DNA of 64,000 bases, from contig CM060881.1 in NCBI GenBank assembly GCA_030762935.1, positions 104,952,501 to 105,016,500 on the forward strand, in the 5' to 3' direction. Under the pieces are notes generated by a model that saw only the letters and a list, made by a program, of their open reading frames with translations, was not told where the DNA came from and ran no database searches. Positions 57,031 to 64,000 of the stretch are shown one piece after another. The position numbers and the translations under genes are program-made. The number at the start of each line of letters is the position of its first letter. Positions within the stretch are counted from its first letter, which is position 1. The DNA is from Hymenopus coronatus (lineage: Eukaryota; Arthropoda; Insecta; Mantodea; Hymenopodidae).

Positions 57031-58375
57031 ACACGAGTTTGAGCCAATATTTATATCCGTACCCCATGATGCCGACATTTTGTAAATTGCATTTTGTGTA
57101 TTTGTTATTCAGATGTTTTCTTGTTACTTGTTACATACAGAGGTAGAAATCATGAGTGCAGTATAATTATTCCGTGTGATTAAGTGTTTTGACTTTCTCT
57201 CTGCAATTTTGTGTCGCTGTAAATAAATATCGTGGAAACGTGATTTTCTTGGTTGTGAAGACAGAAATGATAAAAGAGGCAGATCGTAAGAGAATAAGGA
57301 GACAGTTCGAGACTATTCATAGTCGAATGAAGTCGACTGTGACTTCGCGTAACATATATTTGTTAGGCAAGGGATCCTAGGTGGATTGAGAGGCATGTAT
57401 ATATGCAGCGGGATACAAAATGACTCCGATTATTGAATTGGAAAGTAATAACATAATTTTGATCCGAGAAGGTAAATAGATTTTCCATCGGAATTGATGG
57501 TTGAGAAGAATCGCGCGCGAGATAGAATTTTTGCGTCAAAGAGAAGTACCGAATTGTCCTAGTGGCTGAGATTTCGTGTATAGATTGTAAAATCTAATCT
57601 AAATAAATTACAATTCTGCAAACAGAATTTCAGTATGAATTATACAAAATATAGTTTACCCATGTTTACGCCTGGATCTAGGGCCCATAAATCCCTGTTA
57701 ACCCCTGGGAGAAAGTTCTCATAGCTCGCACCGACATGTAACCTTTATTAGCGCACTGAAATAGTTATCGTCGCCGTCAATTTCTACCTCAAATTGGCGT
57801 ACCAGCATAAAGGCGATCTGTTTCCGTTTCAGGCTCCTGGTGCTCCCCGCGTGTAGATGAAGAACTACTTGTGAAATGTTAGGACCCTCCATGACGGCTC
57901 TCTGCCTTTTCGACGGCCCTCAGAAATTACACTCATATCATCCTTCCTCCTGGGGCTAACGAACAAAGTATGGAATACCCCTCCGTAAAGTACACATACA
58001 CGAAAAACACACTCACACATATCTTTCTTGCTTATTGTTAAAAAAAAAAAAAAAAAAACACTTGCTTATGGACATAGGAAAGCAAATGATTGGGGGATAA
58101 CGTGTTAGTCTATGACATAGACATTTTATGAGTATTCTGAAGTAATTCAAGTTCAGATGAGAAAACGTGCACGACAGTTTCATCGGACTGCACATTCGAT
58201 AATCAACAGTTTACCGACGTTCTCGAATAAGAGAACTAATTTCGGTACTCATAGCACTATCGTTATCAGAATGGTTAATGAATCAATAAATAAACCGTAT
58301 CAAAGTCCTTCATTAAGCGCCAGAGAAGGGGTAAGTTGCAAATAAAGCACTTAACTGGAGTAGAAGGTATACACA
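57031..58375. other. Unassigned sequence, partly GC-richer
   Basis: A basic 63-residue frame (57189-57380) has no recognised domain. 57660-57960 is moderately GC-rich and looks like a single-copy repeat remnant. A T/A homopolymer of about 18 bases lies at 58040-58057. Confidence 0.35.
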
Positions 58376-58456
58376 TCTGATGTGTTTCAATCACACGATA
58401 TTCTCTACCAGTTTTGCACAAACTATTCTTATAAAGGTTTATTCTTCTCTCTTTTT

Positions 58457-59279
58457 ACTCTCTCTACACGTACATAGTGAATAGAGGAAGTGTTGTATTC
58501 CACCCAAAAATTCGATACCGAAATGTCACCGGAAGTACGTGTTTTAGGACTCCCTGAATAAAAAAAAAATTACAAAAAGGCCCGTGTGTGTGTGTGTCTG
58601 TCTGTGGACAGCATAGCTAAAAAACGAAAAGACCGTTAAATACTAAGTGTGGCATCTTCCAAGACTGCGACACGAAAACTTTCAAGAAAATCCCCCATCC
58701 CCAGCTACCCTTTACATGGAACATTTTTCGAAAATTTTTATTTTCTTAAAAATGGCTTTAACGATTTTGATTAAAATGTCAAATATTAAAGATACTTACC
58801 TGATAAATAAAATTTATATCTTGAATTTTCTGGGAATAGCCTCTGAAGACTGGATGAATTTTACGGAATTTTGCATAACTGCTAAACTGTAAGAGATGGA
58901 CAAAAACTTAACACACAGAAAATGTAGAGCACATTAAAACATACAATTTATGTCATACACATATATTTCGTGGAATTGATCGTTTTTTAGATATTCCTTG
59001 TTTTTGATTTCAGCTTTGAAAAACTTGTGCTTTTCTCATTCGGAATATGTCAACTCCTGTCCATATAAACAAAGGAACTTCAGTCTCATACAACCAGATT
59101 TTGATTGTCACTTTAACCTACGGTACTGCGCTATTTTCCTTCTACTTGCAAGGAAGCAAGTAATATGATCATTTCTGCTAATTGTTCTAAATTAGCAAGA
59201 AGTAAATAGAAGAATAAGCTTTTTAACTATAATTTGTTGCAGAGGTATAGAGAAAGTCATGTGAATGGAACACATCAGA
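58457..59279 (+). mobile_element. PALT copy nested in a reversed PALT
   Basis: Left end ACTCTCTCTACACGTACATAG, a shortened palindrome. Middle blocks are well kept. End ATAGAGAAAGTCATGTG and ACACATCAGA. The left flank is five Ts. Confidence 0.9.
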
Positions 59280-59298
59280 TTTCTTTATATTGTTTAAC

Positions 59299-59500
59299 AG
59301 CTGCTTTTACTATTTGTGGTACCGCTAGCAATGACACTAGTGATACGTGGAATGAAGATGGAGTACCGGTGGAAAACCGGAGATCCCGCCGAAAACCCGC
59401 TCCTGCGCCGCTTGATCCACCACAAATTTCACTCGCATCGCTTGGGACCGAAACAGGGCCGCCTAGGTGAAAGGCGAGTGTTCTAACCACTCGGCCACTG
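59299..59500 (-). mobile_element. SINE S1, reversed
   Basis: B box read reversed at about 59436 (TTGGGACCGAAACAGG) and A box GTGGCCGAGTGGTTAGAACA. The body is CGGTGGAAAACCGGAGATCC-type. It lies next to a PALT end. Confidence 0.8.
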
Positions 59501-59619
59501 CAATTCTTCTATGTACGACATGCTGAATGACATATGCATTAGTAGAAACTGTTTTATTACTTAGTTCTTTATAAGTAGGAGGTAAATAAGGAAGCTCAAA
59601 GAGGGTTAAACAGCTGTGT

Positions 59620-59865
59620 AGGGCCGCGCCGTGGCCGAGTGGTTAGACCACTCGCCTCTCACCTAGACGGCTCGGGTTCGATCCCAAGCGACCGCATGTG
59701 AGATTTGTGGTGGACAAAGCAGCGCTGGGGCAGGTTTTCTCCGGTTTCCCCCGCCATCGCATTCCACCGGTGCTCCATCTTCATTCATGTATCATCAGTG
59801 TCACCGCCTGCGTTGCCATAAGTAGTTAAAGCAAGAGTTAAACACTACAAAAAAAAAAAAAAAAA
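59620..59865 (+). mobile_element. SINE S1, best copy
   Basis: A tRNA-Ser/Leu-like head: A box TGGCCGAGTGG (59632-59642) and B box GGTTCGATCCC (59675-59685). Body as at 24302. The 3' end is AACACTAC followed by a run of about 18 A. A 12-base sequence, AAACAGCTGTGT, flanks it at 59608-59619 and 59866-59877. This shows retroposition; the A-tail makes it L1/RTE-type mobilisation by inference. Confidence 0.95.
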
Positions 59866-59877
59866 AAACAGCTGTGT

Positions 59878-60599
59878 GCCTCCATTATTTTTTCGTAAAT
59901 ATTACAGAAGTCTTTCGTCTGAGTCTGGTGAAGGTGTCAGACCATTTATAAATTATTAGTATTTGTCCCAAACCAGATATGGCAACACTAATTAGAAACG
60001 TTTTGATTTTGTGCCCGTTTTTACACACATGCCTTCGCTAGACTAACGCTATGGTCAAGTGTTTTTATCGAGGGGATGGCTCAGGCGGTAACGCCTCTGG
60101 CCGGGAGGTCCTAATCCCATGCTCTGACAAATCTGTCTGGGGCGTTTATGTGAATTCTCTGCGTCATCAAGATAAATACTGGATGGTATATTTAATACCA
60201 TTACCCAAAAGATCTACCTTCAGTCTAAAACAATAACAAAGCTGAAAATAGATGTAGTTGCTAATGCGCTACCATCTATCCACAGATAGGGTTAGCAGTT
60301 GACTGGACGGCATCCCTAACCCCATCTCTCGTCGAGAAGTGAAATAACATTGTATATAGGGATGTGGCTTCGAAGAACTGACTGAACTCTATCATTGGAC
60401 TACGGATAGCGGAGGCACAGTAGAGCTAAGATGCTTTACTCTACGCACCATTCAGACTACATATGGTGAAAATAGTCACACTTTGGCACAATATCACCAT
60501 CTTCTTAGCCCGAAGCAAGAGCGAAAGGCTATTTGTCCATCACATACCGTCAACGAAGTTTCCTGCGGGATAAATCCATCGCAATACAAGCTAAAAATT
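59878..60599. other. Unassigned sequence with tRNA-like stretch
   Basis: 60071-60140 (GGGGATGGCTCAGGCGGTAA) resembles a SINE head and continues to about 60350; the family was not matched. Confidence 0.4.
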
Positions 60600-61140
60600 A
60601 AAGCTACATAAAATAAAGTAGATAAAAGGGTATTTTTAAAGATGGTCGTTAATTGAATCTCTTCTCTTTGTATGATCAGGTTGTAAAAGACGAATAACGA
60701 CTTCCCATTTGAAAAAAAAGGCTTAACTATTGCAAATTTTAAAACCAAAGTCAAGGAGCATCCCACAAACGGTAACTTCACAAAGTATATGATATATTGT
60801 GTATTTTAACGAGGTTGAAATATTTTGTATAATCATGTTTTGTTATCTCCTAAAGCTTTTCGGTTACCCAAAAGTCCTCCAGAAAGAAACTGGTTCAGAG
60901 GCTATTCTCAGAAAACTCAGGTTATACATTTTATTTGTCATGTAAATCTTAATATGTATTAGCAGCTTGGGATTGGGGAATTTTCTTGAAAGCATGCTTG
61001 AACGATACTAAGCTTAAATACCAAGTTTATTATTTAACCTACTTCGTTTTTCAGTTATGTCTTTCGCAGACAAAATTGCGTATACACACCACACAAAGAC
61101 ACACACATATACACACCTGTTCACATAAATTGTGCATACG
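60600..61140 (-). mobile_element. PALT copy, decayed
   Basis: Middle blocks recognised: CGACTTCCCATTTGAAAAAAAAG, TATTGTGTATTTTAACGAG, ATACATTTTATTTGTCATG and CCAAGTTTATTATTTAACC. The end is lost in CA-rich sequence. Confidence 0.65.
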
Positions 61141-61247
61141 TGGTAGAGAATCTAAGAAGGCACCTAAAATAAATACATTAGACTAAGCATCAATAACGGA
61201 ATATCTCATAGGGGGTAGAGATGACAAAAATCTACATTGTAATACAC

Positions 61248-61985
61248 AAAAATCTGATGTGTTTCAATCACATGAATTTCTCTACATGGCTATAATAAAT
61301 TACTGTTAAAAGGCATATTCTTCTATCTACTTTACATAATCGAAATAAACATTAGCAGAAATTGTCTTAATTCTTGCTTCCTTGTAAGTAAGTGGAAATA
61401 AGGGAATGCACTAGGCTGAAACAATGGTCAAATCTTTTAAAAGCTGGTTGCCATGTAGTTGAAATCCGTTTCTATGTAGGGACAGGAGTTCACAACTTTC
61501 CGCGTGAGAAAAGTTTAAGTATTACAAATCTGAAACCAACAACAAGGCATATCTCAGAAATGGTCAATTCAACGAGAAAAAAGTTTATGAAATAAAGTGT
61601 GTGTTTTAACGTGGTCTACATTTTTGTGTAGTGTGTTTCTGTTTTTCTCTTACGGTTTACCAGTTGCGCAAAATACAGAAAAATTCATTCAGAATAAAGA
61701 GGTCTTTAGAGGCTATTCCCAGATAATTTAAGATATACGTTTTACTTGCAATGTAAATATCTTTCATACACGACATTTTAATCAAAATAGTTATAGCAAT
61801 TTTTGAGAACATCAACATTTTCAAAATATTTTCCAAGTAAAGGTTAGTTTAGGGTGGGGGATATTTCTCAAAATCTTCGTGTCGCACCCCTGGAAGATAC
61901 TAAACTTAAGTACCAAGTTTGGTATTTTACCGACTTTTCGTTATTGAGTTATTGTGTTCACAGACACACGGACCTTTTTCTAAAA
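61248..61985 (-). mobile_element. PALT copy, palindromic end missing
   Basis: Starts AATCTGATGTGTTTCAATCAC after AAAA and stops in ACACACGGACCTTTTTC. All blocks between are well preserved. Confidence 0.85.
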
Positions 61986-63044
61986 TGTTTGATCGCAAAG
62001 CATCACTGTAATGACTCTAAAAGTTCAGTATCGAGGTTGAACATAGCACTAAAATGGCAAACAATAGCGGTTCCTTCTAAACATTCCAAGCATATTTTGT
62101 TTATAAATGACCCTTGAACTATGGTAAAACAAAAAATAACAGCGCCACCCCAAATATAACTTGACATGGTATGTTACAACCAATACTTGCATTTCAAACC
62201 TTTCCTGCTGTTAAATCAATGAAGCTTTATTTTTATTGAAACTAAAAACCAGTTTACTCGTAAAATAAAAATAAAAGAATGGAGTATAAAAGTTGAGTAT
62301 GGAATTTATACATCTAGTGGAGAAAACATTGAATAAAAGTTATAAAATTAGACCCCACTTAGGAACATAAAGCATCCAGTAATAAACAAAACTAGTAACA
62401 AGGTTAAGCCATAGTCGCTCACACGTAATGCTTTCATTCTGAATAAGAGAAGACCATCTCAGTGAAAATATAGTTTTAGAACAAAGGCATAATTAAGCCC
62501 ATTGACTGAAAATAAAATATGTTTAAGCATGGAAAATTAAACATTTATAAAATGCTTATAGTTTAATAATCTTATTAACTTTAGAAGTTAATTAAAAATA
62601 TAAGTGCAATTTAGTAATATATTTTGGCCTGTGGCAAGATTGTAGACTCTCTCTGCTTTAATGCAGTATATATTAATAAAGCATTAAATGAATGGAAATT
62701 CTAGCAACCAAAAGCAATAAATTTGGGAAGAAATAACAGATTTTCAATAGTTATATTTGCTGAAGACCAGGTCTTATTTGGCTTGGAGAGAGTATTACTC
62801 ATGGTATAAAGTACGAAAAAAAATGATATGAAAACTTAATGAGTTAAAAGAAAGTTATTAGTAATGTAGGGCAAAATATAAGAAGAGCAAAACTAATTAT
62901 TTAAAGCAAGCAATAAAGCAAGTATTAGTTTGAAATATATTGGGGGATATCTTAGAATAATAAAATAAATCTTTATCTAGTACAAAATATATAGAATTAT
63001 CGAATAAATGGTAATGTAAGAAAACATTTTGGAAAAACCTGCTG
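61986..63044. other. Unassigned AT-rich sequence
   Basis: No frame, repeat or RNA recognised in about 1 kb. Confidence 0.4.
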
Positions 63045-63808
63045 TTTCACATTCACATGACATTATCTACCAGTTCTAAAATAAACTATCCTTATTCTTC
63101 TCTTTACTTCATGCTATTTAAGATAGATATTACCAGAAATGGCCTTATTAGTTAATTCCTTATAAGTGAAAATAAAGGCCTACACTAGGCTAGAACAATA
63201 CTGAAATCCTTTAAAAGTTTTTGCTATATTAAACAACTGAAATTGTATTCCCTTTGTAAAGAAAAGATCAGCAGTAAAAGAAAAGAGAGCTGAAAGGAAA
63301 GTTGTCTTTCTGTTTGAGAAACGTTTAAGTAGCTTATAATTGAAACAAATAAGGACTAGGTATCTCGGAAACAGTTAGTCTACAAAACTTTTGTGATATT
63401 ATTTGTCTGTTTTGACGAGATACACATTTTTTGTGCAGTAAATTTTCGTCTATCTCTTACGATTTATCAATTATTCAAAAGTCGTCCAGAATGCAGTGGT
63501 CTTCAGACGGCTATTCCTAGAAAATTCAAGATAGTCATTTCATTTGTCATGTAAATTTCTTTAATATATGTCAATCGTTAAAGACATTTTTGGGAGGAAT
63601 ATCTTCGTGTCATATCCTTTGGTATTTAATTGACTTTTCGTTTTTGAGTTATGTTCTCTAGAGACACACACACACTTATCTTTTTAAATACCTTTTTTGT
63701 ATTCAGGAGGGTCTCAAAAGAGTGAAATTTCGGTATCTAACTTTTGGATGGAATACAATGCTTCTCTATTTACTTTCTATATTGTACATATGTGCTATAA
63801 AAAGTAAA
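63045..63808 (-). mobile_element. PALT copy, decayed but complete
   Basis: Starts GCTGTTTCACATTCACATGAC, has the ACACACACACTT tract, and ends in a damaged palindrome (TATTTACTTTCTATATTGTAC..AAAAAGTAAAAT). Confidence 0.8.
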
Positions 63809-63849
63809 ATAAAAAAAATGTAAAAAAATGTTATAGTGCGATTCATAAT

Positions 63850-64000
63850 GTCCTATTAAAGCTGTGCTTATGTATGGAAATGAAACATGGACTTCAAGAT
63901 GCCAATGTAAAAAGCGAATTGAAATTGAATAAATGTTTTATAAATGTTACATTGCGAGACAAAATTTAAAAGGATGAAATTCGATATAAATTAAAAACAT
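63850..64000 (+). mobile_element. LINE fragment, same family as 18651, runs off the window
   Basis: Reads KAVLMYGNETW, the LYGSETW block of the RT C-terminus, then stops and frame breaks. Only this last stretch lies in the window. Confidence 0.65.

Larger units (their letters stand above)
58376..59607 (-). mobile_element. PALT copy split by a PALT and a SINE
   Basis: 58376-58456 has ATCTGATGTGTTTCAATCAC to TTATTCTTCTCTCTTTTT. It resumes at 59501 (ATTCTTCTATGTACGACATG) and continues to the GAGGTAAATAAGG block at about 59607. The remainder is absent. Confidence 0.75.

Noticed and set aside
57189..57380. Basic 63-residue protein
   Set aside because: No family recognised and no supporting context; too short to argue from.
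1..64000. Endogenous virus or LTR retrotransposon
   Set aside because: No LTR pair, gag, protease, integrase or viral polymerase motif was recognised; the RTs present are of LINE type.

Overview
This is eukaryotic, intergenic, repeat-saturated DNA, most likely from an insect with a large genome. AT-rich sequence, transposases with arthropod-type motifs, several tRNA-derived SINE families and non-LTR retrotransposon relics all point that way. A cockroach or another hemimetabolous insect is my best guess, but nothing here proves the species. I found no host protein-coding gene and no functional tRNA or rRNA gene. Nearly every long open frame is either a decayed transposon gene or a chance frame inside a repeat.

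The dominant feature is one dispersed family of about 0.85 kb, here given the working label PALT (palindrome-ended, T-run-targeted). About 28 whole or partial copies lie in both orientations. I write + when the palindrome is at the left end. A copy has a roughly 42-bp near-perfect palindrome centred on TATGTACATA at one end, a (TG)n-rich middle, and an opposite end reading TAGAGAAAGT then ATGTG..CACAT then CAGA. It lies in runs of T. No copy encodes a recognisable protein. Copies are inserted into each other, and several host elements can be followed across the insertion.

Layout. 1-3.4 kb: a 5'-truncated APE-type non-LTR retrotransposon with a 13-bp target duplication. 3.4-10.3 kb: PALT copies, a SINE and a 0.9-kb TA-flanked element. 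11.8-13.3 kb: tRNA-like repeat cluster and a TTAA-flanked element. 14.2-14.9 kb: a 123-bp tandem repeat. 15.3-18.0 kb: a near-complete but broken hAT transposon. 18.6-19.1 kb: a truncated LINE with an 8-bp duplication. 19.6-23.5 kb: nested PALT copies and an internally deleted hAT with a perfect 8-bp duplication. 24.3-31.9 kb: SINEs and three sets of nested PALT copies. 32.1-34.8 kb: a second TTAA element carrying a LINE and a SINE, then a TA-flanked long-TIR element. 35.1-35.4 kb: a 234-bp hairpin. 36-51 kb: more PALT copies, SINEs and a GC-rich island. 51.7-56.4 kb: a fold-back repeat, the best PALT copy, and a 1.5-kb TA element sitting inside another PALT palindrome. 56.7-64 kb: SINEs, including one with a 12-bp duplication, and PALT copies.

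The elements relate to each other by insertion order rather than by shared function. The nests give a relative chronology: PALT copies are the host in most cases, and hAT, TA-element, LINE and SINE insertions are found inside them.
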